Shown here one piece after another: positions 23,401-29,560 of a DNA stretch of 64,000 bases; within the stretch, counting starts at the first letter, position 1; each line of letters starts with the position of its first letter. The notes under the pieces were generated by a model, which was not told the DNA's origin, ran no database searches, and saw only the letters and a list, made by a program, of their open reading frames with translations. Location of the stretch: NCBI GenBank assembly GCA_964036315.1, contig OZ038480.1, forward strand, positions 15,474,518 through 15,538,517, written 5' to 3'. A program made the translations under genes and the position numbers. Origin of the DNA: Acanthosepion esculentum. Taxonomy: Eukaryota > Mollusca > Cephalopoda > Sepiida > Sepiidae.

Positions 23401-26400
23401 GTCTCTGGTGATTTTGTTCCTAATACAAACTCGGACATTTTGAAAACTTGGGCACAATATTCAAAAGACATTTTACTTATTATTAAATTTTGAAAGGTGG
23501 TGCTTTAATTTTTTTTTTTTTTTTTTTTTTTCATCAGAATCCTAAATCATCATTCCTCAATTGTTAGCAAGTAATTGGAATTGGGGATAAGCTTTCAGTG
23601 AGATTCAAACTCAACTCCTTTACTTTCGGATGCCTGCTTTCTTGTAGCAGCTGCCTTATCAATTAGGCTACAAAGACTAACCAGTTATAGTAATTCAAAT
23701 TTAACCATGTAGCATTTAGTAGTAATATTATTATGGTCACATTGCTGAGTGGTTTGCATGTTAACATTCCAACCCTGAAATGCAGGTTCAAATCTTGCCA
23801 TAGTCAATTTGTGAAGATGATTTGATGAAATCAGCCTGGGAAGATAATATCACCATTGGGAAGTGTCTGAAAATCCCACCACAGGTTGACCAAAATCTTG
23901 TCAATTAAATTGGGTAGACAAAACTGTTCAGAAACCATCAATGGTTGTACTGGTTTGAAGCCACAAGTCATCGTGACTGAGGGTTTGAGTATACTGGCCC
24001 TGTTCAACCAATGATCACACCAGAGCATTCACTCTCTTTCAGAAACAGCAAGGTTGGCTAAGCATCATTGCAGTATAAACCACAGGTTGACTCTTTAGGT
24101 GTTGAAATACAAAACGTGACTGAGTAAGCATTTGCAATGTGGATTAGCCAGTCTAGCAGATGGACATACTCAAAAATGAATGGCCAATCATTATTATTAT
24201 TCAAATTTATTAGATGAAGCAGCGTTAATTTTTTAATGTTTGACATGTTCTTTAACTCTGACACATATTGCTAACTAACATGGAATTACAATTTGGCATT
24301 CATGATAAAAAGCCATTGAAATTATGATAAAATGACTAATCAAAAATTTAAAAAATTGACTGGTGTCAGTTTGTATGATCCCTTTGATTTTTTTATATGG
24401 GCATGTAGCCGAGTGGTCAGAATGTTCGCATTCTGACCATGAGACCAGGGTTCAACCCTCACCATGGTCAATTTGTCAGGAAGAAGACTTCCTGATGTTA
24501 TTGGACTGGAGAGGTTAGTCCCAGCATGCAGCACCTCAAGAAAGTGCCTGAAAACTATACCATGGGTTGTGAGTGAAATTGGGTAGATGGAGCCTTTGAG
24601 GGCCGTTGATAGCTGTGCTAGCATGAAGTCACAAGTCATTGTGGCCGAGGGCTTGAGCGTGCTGGCTTTGTTCAAATTGTTGATCAAACTAGATAACATG
24701 CTCTTTCAGCATAGTTGCAGTATAAACCACAGGTGGGCTCTGGATGTTGAATAAATACAAAATGTGCCTGAGCAACCGTCTGCAATAGGGATTGTATATC
24801 TGCCCTATTGAACAGGTATCTTCAAATACTAGTGGCCAGCTATACAAGCATTTTTGCTTACTCAAATCAACTCACATAAATTGACTAATAAATTCTATAA
24901 AAACAATGTTTGTTATTTCTTGCTTTTTTGGATGCAGTTCTTACTTTTCATGCCTTTTCTCTTTTCTTTTTTTCTACCCAGAGTTTGAAGAATTTAGTGT
25001 CTGACATTCTCAGAACAGCTTTCGCCTTGAAATCAAAGAAAGGGAGGTACGTCTGCATAGCATCAACATTTCTTTTTTTCCTAATTGGATTCACCCCATC
25101 TAAGACAATAAAGCTACTAAGACACAAGAGGTTACTGAGTGTGAGAGAATTAGAAAACAAAAGCACTATTGCAGTGCAAGAACAATAGAAGAATAATCCT
25201 GGAGACAGTAGGTAATTGACATTGCAGTTAAATTTTTAAGGATCAAACTTGTCTGAAAAGCAAGAAGCCGGAAGACAAGTGAGAGGTGTGATAAAAGATG
25301 CTGTTAGTACAGAACTTACAGTTACATCTTGCCAGTTCAACTGTAAACTGATGGGACCTTGTTGCCAATCTAGTACTGCGCTTAAATTCATAAAGTCTAG
25401 GTACCAGAGTGAAGAGCTCATTCAAAAAATTACAATGGATATATTTATAGAAAAGGCACAGAGGAGCAACTTCACAGCATGGGAAAACGACTCAAGCTTA
25501 AACAAGTGAAGTTCTATGGATTAGACAGGCTGCTCATGGAAAAGAAAAATGCTCTTTTAAGCATTGGATTTTGTGACAATAAACTTAATAGTCAAATTTC
25601 AGATAACTCATTCTTTAAAAAAAAAACAAGAAAATGAGTTAGTATTTTATCAAATGTTACTGCAAGTAAAGAAGCCTGTAAATTGTTGAATTACTTATCA
25701 AAGTCTCTATTTATTCCTTGAGAATATTATACTAGGGAATGCTTAAAGATTTTTGGCCTGATCCACTTGCCAAGTTCTGACCAGGTGACTAGATATCTGA
25801 TAATTTTGGTTGACCCAAAAACTTTGCAGCATTTTATATGAGTTTGGCTAAGAGGAAATAAGCTTTCTCATGAATTAAAGTGAATTTGATTTCTTCAAGT
25901 CTAATCTATGCGTACAAATTCCGCTGATTCAGTCAATAGAAATTTGAATATAAGATTTTGGGAACATCTGCTCAGCCCATTGAACCAGAATTGTAACATT
26001 GGAATTTACCTCACTTGTGAAAGTCAATATCTAAAAAGATTCCTTAACCCAAAGATGCAAAAACTGACTCAAATACTTTTATCAGAAATACTGAGTACTT
26101 GTAAATAATAGCAATATTTGTATTATCACTAACACTAGATTACTAGTTGAAGCCTTTGATCTCCTCTTGGCTGGTCTTGAATGTCCTATTGTAGCACTCT
26201 TTTACAAGTATTAATAGATAAGCCTTCTGTTATGAGTTGAGACTGGTACTGCATTCTAACACTTTCGTCCCAGCCCCTCAACCTCCAGTGTCTTACTCTC
26301 TGGGTTGAGGTGTATACCCGGTCCTAACCAAACTTAAAGGAGTGGCCATAAGTCCCCTGAGCATCCATAGATTATTTGACCGGCCCACTGGTTTAATCCT

Positions 26401-28320
26401 GCTTTCTGCCCACATTGTGATTGGTTTGATCCAGAAAGCAAAAGTGATGTTAATCCATTCACGGTCGACTGAAGATGTAGACACGGCTGGAGAGTCTGTG
26501 CTAAGAAATTTAGAATGCAGCAAAAAAAAAAAAATAATATCTGCAGAAAGCCGGACAAGCAACTATTCGATGGATGAATTGTTAATGTCTTTTATATAGC
26601 AGAAAAGAATAGTATAGAAAAGAAATGGGTTACAAAAAAGTAAAGTATTTGACGTAAAAACTCATATACCGGATTCTAGAGAGAGAGAAAGAGATTAATT
26701 TGTTGTTAAATCGTCTCAGAACGATATAGGACTCTTGCGATGCGGGGGATAAGATTTCTGTGCAGGGCTTAAAGTTTGTGGTGGCATTCCTCCTCAGCAG
26801 TAGTAATAGTATTAGTAATATTTGTGGTAGCAGAAGCAGTGGTACTTATATCAACAGTACATGTTAGCGGATGCTTCGTTCCAATCTCTGACATCACTTC
26901 CTCTCCTCCTCGAGTCTCCAACTCGACTCCCAACTCTTGCCCGGGCTAATTCTCTTCTCCAGTCTCGCCAAGAATTTTCTCCCGTCTCTCACTTTTTCAG
27001 CATAACTACGCGTTTATATAGAAAAGCTCAGCTGGTCATAACCGACACTCGGCCCTAATACTTCGCACGCGATTATCACAGGGTTCTGGCTGCTTCAACC
27101 AAAATCATGTGAATTCCAAAGTTCATTATAGCTTACTAAGCTCTATTTCAATTTTTAACCAATAAAAATTATTTCGACCATTTCCATTGTCTTCTAATGA
27201 CCCAGATCCAATGGTTACAACTTCTGCCCTAGATCAGATTTCCCATCAGTAAACAAAATGCTCTGATCTAATTTCGCTACTCAGATCTATTCCAATTTCA
27301 ATTAAAAAAAATATACGTGTGTGTGTGTGTGTTTCCCAGACTCTCTCTCTGTCACAGCATCTTTAAGCCTCATAAATCCTTATTCCTTGCTTTGGTTTGT
27401 TTTACAGCATATCAACACCTCAGTGGGTTATTTAATGCCTACAAGATTTTTATTGCTGGTAATATTTTTTTCTTCAAAAATTTATTGCTCATAATAATTT
27501 TTTACAAAAATGTATTGCTGGTATTAAAACCTATTTTTACACTTTCATAGTGTTTTGACACCAATTTTGGGGGTTAACTATTTGCCCATAGCTAGGACCC
27601 CTAACAGGTGCTACCACCTCGATTCAAGGTGGATCTGGGAACACCAGCAATTAAGAGGTGGTTCCACACTCCTCAAATCCTCCTGATCAGAGGCCTTGCT
27701 GTTAGACGTAGTTTATTGTCAGTTCTGCTGTTTTTCGATTGGTCTAAATTTTGATGATTGAACAATCTAGTGACCAATCAAATGTTCTTTTTTAGATTAA
27801 TATATTGAGGGCTTAAACACTAAAACATGAAAAGAGATTCCTCTTCTGAATATTTGCAGAGTTTTATAAAATGTGATAAATATTTTTTCCAGTTTTTTGG
27901 TGACCAAATAACCAGAATGTAATGATAGTTTAATCCAACCAGAAAAATAACCTCTTAAAAGAAAAATGTTAAATGTTATATCTCATTATTTAACAAACTT
28001 AATTTTATTTGTTTTTCTTGTAAAAGCTGACCGAAATCTTTTTTTTTTTTTTTTACATGTATGAATTTTATTCGAAAAAAAAATAATTCTTTAATCTCTT
28101 TCATTTCAATATTCTGTAAAAAGTTCTGTGTATTTAAGCCTTTAGTTTTCTTTATTTCTGTCTTTGTAGGTACCCAACAGAACTGTCCCTTGTGGATATC
28201 CATGCTGCCCTAAGACAGATTCCTGGGGCAGATTTCCTCACCAATGCTCATTTGGGTCTCGTCTCACATCCTGACATGCATTCTAATGACCATCACAAAC
28301 AGAAACGTGGTATCACGTAA
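1068..28320 (+). CDS. YEATS2: YEATS2-like gene, 3' part (nine exons, spliced)
   Basis: This is the overall extent of the visible YEATS2 orthologue. Joining the nine exons listed separately gives 3,759 nt in one uninterrupted frame: 1,252 codons and a TAA. YEATS2 is a nuclear subunit of the ATAC histone acetyltransferase complex. Its YEATS domain reads acylated histone H3, and its C-terminal histone-fold region is reported to pair with the NC2-beta subunit. The window shows the last residues of the YEATS domain (LDRTYTGLQTLGAET, essentially the human segment), then a Ser/Thr-rich linker of about 940 residues, a conserved block with WNIGKRRASEWQRA, an acidic linker, and a C-terminal block with LVSDILRTAFAL. 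Human YEATS2 is about 1,420 residues, so roughly the first 200-300 residues lie upstream of the window. All introns start GT and end AG. The orthology call rests on recall of the family, not a search. Confidence 0.92.
1909..1940 (-). ncRNA. hammerhead-like motif (degenerate)
   Basis: Read on the - strand: CTGACGA, one extra A, GCCTT, a short loop, AAGGT, then GAAAC. The two stem strands pair (G-U, C-G, C-G, U-A, U-A) and both hammerhead core boxes (CTGANGA and GAAA) are intact. The unpaired A between box and stem is not in the canonical core, so cleavage is doubtful. The same layout occurs at 33753-33779. Confidence 0.4.
2273..2314. repeat. (TA)/(GT)n microsatellite
   Basis: A short TA run passes into about 17 GT units ending at 2314. 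Intronic in YEATS2. Confidence 0.9.
2552..4676. repeat. 32-bp minisatellite, about 66 copies
   Basis: Tandem array with a 32-bp period, very AT-rich. Units differ mainly at one site (TTTTCTG against TTTACTG) and at ACATTC against ACTTTC; a few carry one extra A, and at least two share an ACATTATTTTC variant (near 2910 and 4510). The variants recur in similar order in different parts of the array, which suggests multi-unit duplications as well as single-unit ones. It lies wholly within a YEATS2 intron and has no open frame. Confidence 0.97.
4818..4842. repeat. (TA)n microsatellite
   Basis: Short TA run just left of the Penelope-like remnant. Confidence 0.9.
4908..5496 (+). mobile_element. Penelope-like element 3' remnant with inverted flanks
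   Basis: The segments 4908-4977 and 5421-5496 are inverted near-copies of each other (shared ACTGATCCTTTCCAG and CTTAACAT-type stretches). Between them, near 5060-5145, translation gives a KLQILKTLYIN-like piece typical of the end of Penelope-like polyproteins, followed by a short tail and a CTGAAGA hammerhead-like motif at 5372. Penelope-like elements are known to carry terminal repeats in either orientation and hammerhead motifs. Most of the reverse transcriptase is missing. Confidence 0.5.
5372..5400 (+). ncRNA. hammerhead-like motif in Penelope-like remnant
   Basis: CTGAAGA is followed by GATCTT, a short loop, AAGGTC and AAAAG. The stem pairs, but the second box reads AAAAG rather than GAAAC. 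The same form occurs at 53911 in another Penelope-like remnant. Confidence 0.35.
5501..5531. repeat. (AC)n microsatellite
   Basis: About 15 AC units at the right edge of the Penelope-like remnant. Confidence 0.9.
5856..6782 (-). pseudogene. decayed Tc1/mariner-like transposase
   Basis: The - strand reads as a broken transposase of about 309 codons. It starts with MSSHLGNGERKKIIQAFSN at 6782 (a helix-turn-helix N-terminus), continues with SIFKVHSRTIKRTVNKF followed by a stop, has a catalytic-type stretch IIFYTDEKNFTQDAYTNR near 6300-6340, and ends RKMVEDVIAKVDA with TAA at 5856-5858. Several in-frame stops and at least one frameshift make it non-functional. I did not find convincing terminal inverted repeats. 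The DEKNFT motif fits the first catalytic Asp of the IS630/Tc1/mariner superfamily. Confidence 0.7.
7017..7070. repeat. (TA)n microsatellite
   Basis: About 26 TA units within a YEATS2 intron. Confidence 0.95.
7373..7452. repeat. (TA)n microsatellite
   Basis: About 40 TA units. Followed by a ttgtattgagc-type motif that recurs beside other TA tracts in the window (for example 7265 and 54085). Confidence 0.95.
7673..7737. repeat. (TA)n microsatellite close to an exon
   Basis: About 32 TA units ending 56 bp before the acceptor of the large YEATS2 exon. The pyrimidine-rich acceptor tract lies between. Confidence 0.95.
7794..10606 (+). CDS. YEATS2: YEATS2 large central exon (Ser/Thr-rich)
   Basis: A single 2,813-nt exon, 937 codons plus two bases, between a tttcacag acceptor and a GTAAGT donor that overlaps an in-frame TAA. 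It starts TVEIEIEKENVFDR, continuing the YEATS domain end, and runs through low-complexity sequence very rich in Ser, Thr, Pro, Ala and Val (runs such as SSSASSS and TATTTITV), with scattered Gln and Asn. I see no folded domain. Vertebrate YEATS2 has a comparable disordered Ser/Thr/Gly-rich middle, but residue-level similarity is weak, so this region evolves fast. It ends with a basic patch, EKRIHGYNKVKKSE. Long reverse-strand frames over this exon follow its codon periodicity and are not genes. Confidence 0.93.
11226..11305. repeat. foldback (inverted repeat)
   Basis: A 16-nt arm, GTCTGTTTCATGCTTA at 11234-11249, is repeated exactly in inverted form at 11280-11295. A related but diverged sequence lies at 13360-13420. 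Confidence 0.75.
11585..11812 (+). repeat. diverged repeat, copy 1, with hammerhead-like end
   Basis: Shares blocks with 13070-13286, such as ACATTAAATTATGTCA, AACCTGATGAA, CATTTTTACT and AAAGTCC. It ends with AAGTCC, a loop, GGAT and GAAAC at 11797-11801, a degenerate form of the hammerhead-like motif. Confidence 0.6.
11862..11882. repeat. (TA)n microsatellite
   Basis: Short AT run. Confidence 0.85.
12075..12137 (+). repeat. tRNA-like segment (SINE head or tRNA relic)
   Basis: ACAGG TTCGATT CCTGT at 12108-12124 forms a perfect T-arm with a canonical B box. The D-arm and anticodon arm upstream do not fold convincingly, so this is more likely a SINE head or tRNA pseudogene than a working tRNA gene. 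Confidence 0.4.
12266..12313. repeat. (TA)n microsatellite
   Basis: About 24 TA units. Confidence 0.95.
12552..12580 (+). ncRNA. hammerhead-like motif (degenerate)
   Basis: TTGATAATGGCTT, ATGT, AAGCC, then GAAAG. The stem GGCTT/AAGCC is perfect and the GAAA box is intact, but the first box is degraded from CTGANGA. Confidence 0.3.
12729..12770. repeat. (TA)n microsatellite
   Basis: About 21 TA units. Frames through it translate as Tyr-Ile runs and are not genes. Confidence 0.95.
13070..13286 (+). repeat. diverged repeat, copy 2, with hammerhead-like end
   Basis: Partner of 11585-11812 (see there). It ends with AAAGTCC, CTCAAA, GGAC and AAAAC, the same stem-and-box layout with a changed box. 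Confidence 0.6.
13441..14176 (+). mobile_element. non-autonomous hAT element with 8-bp target duplication
   Basis: A 736-bp element flanked by identical 8-bp copies of ATATACAC (13433-13440 and 14177-14184). Its ends are short imperfect inverted repeats of the hAT type: CAGCATTGCTCAACC at the left and, reversed, CAGTGTTTCTCAACC at the right. I see no transposase frame inside, so it would depend on an enzyme encoded elsewhere. The exact target duplication suggests it is not very old. Confidence 0.88.
14281..14406. repeat. foldback with two opposed hammerhead-like motifs
   Basis: Arms 14281-14334 and 14351-14406 are imperfect inverted copies. Each arm, read towards the outside of the foldback, carries a TGAAGAT..GCAAG..ATGAAAC pattern, that is, a CTGAAGA-like box followed about 15 nt later by GAAAC. 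Confidence 0.55.
14429..14512. mobile_element. 84-bp MITE with 23-bp perfect TIRs
   Basis: Begins CAGTGTAACCCGGATATAAG and ends with the exact inverse. The terminal repeats are identical over 23 bp and make up just over half the element. It is flanked by TA on both sides (14427-14428 and 14513-14514), as expected for the Tc1/mariner/pogo superfamily; the CAGTG..CGGATATAAGAG ends resemble pogo/Tigger termini. A third partial copy of the CGGATATAAGAGA block lies inside. Confidence 0.88.
14817..14973 (+). CDS. YEATS2: YEATS2 exon (conserved WNIGKRRASE block)
   Basis: A 157-nt exon. Its first base completes an Asn codon with the AA left by the previous exon; it then reads LSCLPDMISLIRSAVRLHP and ends WLSWNIGKRRASE, phase 0. 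Human YEATS2 has the matching block ending WNIGKRRAAE. The acceptor is tttctag. The donor is GAG|GTTAAC, weaker than the GTAAGT used elsewhere in the gene. The function of this block is not well defined; it lies ahead of the C-terminal histone-fold-like region. Confidence 0.92.
15155..15285. repeat. foldback with hammerhead-like centre
   Basis: Arms at about 15162-15198 and 15241-15277 are near-perfect inverted copies (shared AAATGTAAAAGACAA and GGAAAACTGT). The centre holds AAGTCC, a loop, GAC and GAAACATGTT at 15211-15234, a degenerate form of the hammerhead-like motif. Confidence 0.65.
15430..15905 (+). mobile_element. mariner-family relic
   Basis: Aligned by eye with the longer relic at 49135-49990. 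It shares an opening block (TTTATATTTTTAAT, then the GACTGCAC and GTCAGTT stretches) and the transposase piece reading YIKCLEEVMLP, then QQDSAPC-like and FCNHIT-like pieces. It is internally deleted and shifted in frame. Confidence 0.6.
16151..16832. repeat. perfect 28-bp tandem repeat, 24 copies plus partial
   Basis: The unit begins CAGTCCTCTTGTAGCATACT and ends AATTGACA. 24 full copies run from 16151 to 16822, plus a 10-nt partial copy. I see no mismatch between copies, so the array expanded or was homogenised recently. Each unit contains TACTAAT (branch-point-like) followed about 20 nt later by TCCTCTTGTAG (acceptor-like). It lies in a YEATS2 intron 450 bp upstream of the next exon. Confidence 0.97.
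16915..17118 (-). repeat. LINE 3' end fragment
   Basis: On the - strand this matches the 3' terminal stretch of the LINE copies at 25083-25500 and 30560-30945 (- strand) and 31425-31680 (+ strand): GGCTTC-type coding remnant, then CTTAGTGGCTTTATTGCC and the GATGAAATG end. Confidence 0.6.
17279..17417 (+). CDS. YEATS2: YEATS2 exon (WQRAVSVR block)
   Basis: A 139-nt exon in phase 0, starting WQRAVSVRLYIIQLLNG and ending FCWCRMHAYSPHHL plus one base. It continues the human-like WNIGKRRAAEWQRA motif across the junction and keeps the CWCR.H.Y.P pattern of human YEATS2 (HWCRCHGYTPP). The acceptor is aatacag and the donor GTGAGA. The frame extends into the intron for another 100 nt without meaning. 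Confidence 0.92.
17520..17574 (+). repeat. LINE ORF2 fragment, left part
   Basis: Reads TKHRKRFTT, which would continue into the LSLLYRYFHGK-type block found again at 18349. The piece is interrupted by the LTR element. Confidence 0.45.
17575..18348 (-). mobile_element. internally deleted Ty3/gypsy remnant
   Basis: Two direct repeats of about 120 bp (17575-17694 and 18232-18348) look like short LTRs: on the - strand they start TGTGGTAT, contain an AATAAAGCTT signal and end ATTACA. Between them, near 17880-18190 on the - strand, translation gives a Gag-like piece including STAAKQWTHWILMFENFVE and ISSYEEAINLLHAIYVKP, broken by stops. No protease, reverse transcriptase or integrase is left. The element sits inside a LINE fragment. 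I see no clear target duplication. Confidence 0.6.
17880..18190 (-). pseudogene. Ty3/gypsy Gag fragment
   Basis: A decayed capsid-type coding piece with in-frame stops. The spacing of the W..W....F and YEEAI..L..IYVKP patterns is typical of gypsy Gag in invertebrates. It lies between the two LTR-like repeats and is oriented with them. Confidence 0.55.
18349..18760 (+). repeat. LINE ORF2 C-terminal fragment, right part
   Basis: Close relative of 430-820. It shares CATGGCAAATG, CACTCAGACAGCTTCTTCC and AATCTTAACCTCTTCAAGTC, the coding remnant of the end of a LINE ORF2. Confidence 0.6.
19185..19373 (+). CDS. YEATS2: YEATS2 exon (acidic linker)
   Basis: A 189-nt exon joining the previous phase-1 end. 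It reads EASSTSQNRKDEF, then a Ser/Leu-rich stretch, then ALEKRLEALETEIP (a short probable helix) and the acidic EDEIEIDVVSTG. Human YEATS2 has a comparable acidic linker (EEEVDILSL) at this place. The acceptor is ttttccag after a T/G-rich tract; the donor is GTTAGT. Confidence 0.88.
19560..19770 (+). repeat. tRNA-derived SINE
   Basis: A GTGCAGGCGGTGTAATGGAT head is followed by the body TATTCACTTACA, AATACCC, GGAAAAGGTATGA and CAGCTATGGGTTAA. This body recurs in at least six places in the window on both strands (29035, 29375, 35225, 50935 and 61995 among them), so it is a SINE family active in this genome. Confidence 0.7.
20178..20296. repeat. foldback, 43-bp arms
   Basis: Arms 20178-20222 and 20250-20295 are imperfect inverted copies (GGAAACAAGGGATAAA against TTTATCCCTTGTTTCC). 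A third, direct copy of the right arm lies at 20480-20560. Confidence 0.75.
20394..20436. repeat. (CT)n and C-run
   Basis: About 15 CT units followed by a run of C. Confidence 0.9.
20455..20640 (+). repeat. LINE 3' end fragment
   Basis: Ends CTTGCATCTTAGAGGCATTA, then TTGCCTTGCTTGGGGTGAAT, matching the 3' terminus of the copy at 31425-31680. Confidence 0.55.
21143..21267 (+). CDS. YEATS2: YEATS2 exon (start of C-terminal block)
   Basis: A 125-nt exon joining phase 1 and ending phase 0. It reads DFPKVRIKRETESNSCQWQ and ends IFLPVSDPALYVQDVARQ. It matches the human YEATS2 layout of an IKKE-type basic stretch followed by a KFYLPP-type segment just before the histone-fold-like region. The acceptor is tttgcag; the donor is GTAATT. 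Confidence 0.9.
22190..22219. repeat. (TTA)n microsatellite
   Basis: About eight TTA units. Confidence 0.85.
22447..22640 (+). repeat. SINE fragment
   Basis: GGGGGAGGCAAATAGTATAATGG head and the CAAGCTATGGGTTAAATAGC body of the same SINE family as 19560-19770. Confidence 0.5.
22822..22896 (+). CDS. YEATS2: YEATS2 exon (histone-fold-like, part 1)
   Basis: A 75-nt exon, phase 0 at both ends, encoding AGVHFKPTELEDQVLGSVCE followed by MMLFS. It corresponds to the human segment GITLQPVALHRNVYASVVEDMI, the start of the C-terminal histone-fold-like region. The acceptor is atttcag and the donor GTAAGT. Confidence 0.9.
23509..23672 (-). repeat. short tRNA-Arg-like SINE with poly(A) tail
   Basis: On the - strand: a head with TAGCCTAATTGATAAGGCAG (A box, close to tRNA-Arg), then GAGTTTGAATCTCAC (B box), a short body, and an A-run of about 26 nt (23509-23534 as T on the + strand). 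The total is about 165 bp. tRNA-Arg-like SINEs have been described in cephalopods, which supports the organism guess. Confidence 0.65.
23735..24195 (+). repeat. tRNA-derived repeat, copy 1
   Basis: Matches 24398-24845 in the same direction: CTGAGTGGT head, GGTTCAA B box, GTCAATTTGT, CACAAGTCAT, TTGAGTATACTGGC and CAGTATAAACCACAGG. It ends in a short ATT run. Confidence 0.7.
24398..24845 (+). repeat. tRNA-derived repeat, copy 2
   Basis: Begins GGGCATGTAGCCGAGTGGTC (tRNA-type A box), with GGGTTCAACCCTC as B box. It is the clearer of the two tandem copies; about 200 bp separate them. Confidence 0.7.
24982..25046 (+). CDS. YEATS2: YEATS2 exon (histone-fold-like, part 2)
   Basis: A 65-nt exon encoding SLKNLVSDILRTAFALKSKK, then G and two bases of the next codon. 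It matches human ATEQLVNDILRQALAVGYQ, the central helix of the histone-fold-like region. The acceptor is ctacccag and the donor GTACGT. It is short but confirmed by peptide match and frame. Confidence 0.92.
25083..25500 (-). repeat. LINE 3' fragment
   Basis: The - strand carries the end of a LINE ORF2 (QQGPISLQLNWQDV, LPASCFSDKFDP) followed by the shared 3' terminal stretch. Sister copy at 30560-30945. Confidence 0.6.
26270..26535 (+). repeat. poly(A)-ended segment, probable retrocopy
   Basis: A comparatively GC-rich stretch ending in 13 A with no open frame of note. The A-tail suggests a retroposed short element; I cannot name its source. Confidence 0.3.
26640..27120 (-). repeat. GC-richer, LTR- or promoter-like segment
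   Basis: CpG-bearing and richer in C and T than its surroundings. On the - strand it has CTATATAAACGCG (TATA-like, around 27010-27025) followed by GTAGTTATGCTG. This looks like the U3/R part of an LTR or a retroposed promoter, but I found no partner LTR or coding sequence. Confidence 0.3.
27405..27935 (-). repeat. LINE 3' UTR fragment
   Basis: Shares the AGCATATCAAC..GGTTATTTAATGCC end with the LINE at 44628-45433 and the whole body with 54990-56060. The - strand sense ends GGCATTAAATAACCC, a common LINE 3' end form. No coding remnant is left. Confidence 0.6.
28170..28320 (+). CDS. YEATS2: YEATS2 last exon
   Basis: A 151-nt exon. Its first base completes Arg; it then reads YPTELSLVDIHAALRQIPG, continues DFLTNAHLGLVSHPDM, and ends RGIT with TAA at 28318-28320. 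Human YEATS2 ends with the matching ITVSNIHQAICNIPFLDFLTNKHMG, so this C-terminus is close in length, with a longer His/Asn-rich tail. The acceptor is tttgtag. Confidence 0.93.
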
Positions 28321-28371
28321 TGAGAATTCTGATTATGAAACATGCAATTTGGACAGTTATTTTGGCATAAA

Positions 28372-28377
28372 AATAAA
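28372..28377 (+). promoter_or_regulatory. poly(A) signal AATAAA of YEATS2
   Basis: The first AATAAA after the stop, 52 bp downstream and about 30 bp before a genomic A-tract. It would give a very short 3' UTR; longer 3' ends are possible. Confidence 0.5.
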
Positions 28378-28401
28378 GAGAAGCAGCCCTCTGGCGCTGT
28401 C

Positions 28402-28407
<6 letters not shown>

Positions 28408-28438
<31 letters not shown>
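28408..28438. repeat. 31-bp A-tract
   Basis: An uninterrupted run of 31 A, 31 bp after AATAAA. Confidence 0.95.
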
Positions 28439-28439
<1 letters not shown>

Positions 28440-28443
<4 letters not shown>

Positions 28444-29034
28444 CAAAAGCACAATGTTGAAGTTTTTAATTTAATCCAACACAAGTCTAAATGTGATAAT
28501 GTGCACGTAGGAAGAACATCGGGAAGGTCTGCATACCTTGAAAATCACTATTTGAATTTTTTTTTTTTTTTTAACTTGAGCTCGGTGATAACACTGTGAT
28601 TCCTGATTTAGTTCTGAATGTGTTGGAAGTTGTTTGGTGGAGATAGGGCATAATTCTGATGCTAGGATGACTGCATTTGTTAATATCTAAACAGATGCAA
28701 CTAAAGAATAGTCTCCAAGTTAATAAGAGGCAAAACAAGGACAGTAATGTTCACCCGTTCTAAGTTATCTTTACTTAAAAATGTACTTCAGTTTATTTAC
28801 TAAACTTGGCTTAGTCTGGCACAAAGTCACAATCATTGGGCACTCAGTGATTATCAAAGTCACTACACTTATACCTACTTACCTACCTGATCAACCACAG
28901 TTGAGATCACAAAGTCAACGACCTCATACCAAAGTAAATTGTGAACTTCATAATCTTTTTCCATGTGCTTTGCAAGGGTTATATACAGTGTTATATAGGG
29001 TTCAATTCAGAGTTTTCCTTCTCCCAGACTGGTT
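28440..29034. other. intergenic, nothing recognised
   Basis: AT-rich with one T-run near 28558-28572. No frame or repeat I can name. Confidence 0.4.
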
Positions 29035-29200
29035 GATGGATGTGCAGGTGGTGTAATGAATATCAACTTGGAATGAGAACTCTGAAAACAGAACTCAAAT
29101 TCTAATCATGTTCATTACATTCACTTACACGCAAATACTTTTGGGAAAGGTAGGAATCGATCTAATCTCTCTTCAGATATGGGTTAAAATAGTAGGACTT
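29035..29200 (+). repeat. SINE copy
   Basis: GATGTGCAGGTGGTGTAATG head, then TTCATTACATTCACTTACA, GGGAAAGGTAGGAATC and ATATGGGTTAAAATAG: the family of 19560-19770. Confidence 0.65.
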
Positions 29201-29374
29201 TTATCTTAAAAAATCATTTTTATTCTCAAAAGAATTGTTAATGGAATATTCACTTATAAAAAAAAATATTCTTGTAAACCAAAATATGTTTTGATTGTAA
29301 ATAACCTACAAAGGGTTAATAAACCGTAAACAAAAAAAAATAAATTCATCGATTTAAGAGAATACCTCAACTGG

Positions 29375-29560
29375 TTACTAACCATAGCTAGAGAACCTAG
29401 TCTGCCTTACTATTTAACCCATAGCTGGTAGGAGAAGATATTGATTCATACCTTTCTCACTGGTATTTATGCAAAAGTGAATGTGATGAACTCAACCAGA
29501 ATTTGAACTTTTCTTGACAATTACTCGTTCTAAGCTTCTAACCTATACACAGTCGAAACA
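29375..29560 (-). repeat. SINE copy, reverse
   Basis: Reverse complement of the same SINE body (ATTTAACCCATAGCTGGTAG, ATTCATACCTTTC, TGAATGTGATGAACT), 180 bp from the forward copy at 29035, so the two could fold back. Confidence 0.65.

Larger units (their letters stand above)
22897..24981 (+). other. YEATS2 intron, 2.1 kb
   Basis: GT-AG intron holding a tRNA-Arg-like SINE on the - strand and two direct copies of a second SINE-type repeat. 22900-23500 has nothing I can name. Confidence 0.8.
25047..28169 (+). other. YEATS2 intron, 3.1 kb
   Basis: GT-AG intron with a reverse LINE fragment, a poly(A)-ended segment, a GC-richer promoter-like segment and a LINE 3' UTR. 25510-26260 has nothing I recognise. 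Confidence 0.8.

Noticed and set aside
24058..24264. Reverse frames over the tandem SINE copies
   Set aside because: Lie wholly within repeat sequence and show no conserved protein.
26293..26562. 89-codon reverse frame near 26.4 kb
   Set aside because: Lies in a poly(A)-ended repeat-like segment; no motif, and the other strand is equally open.
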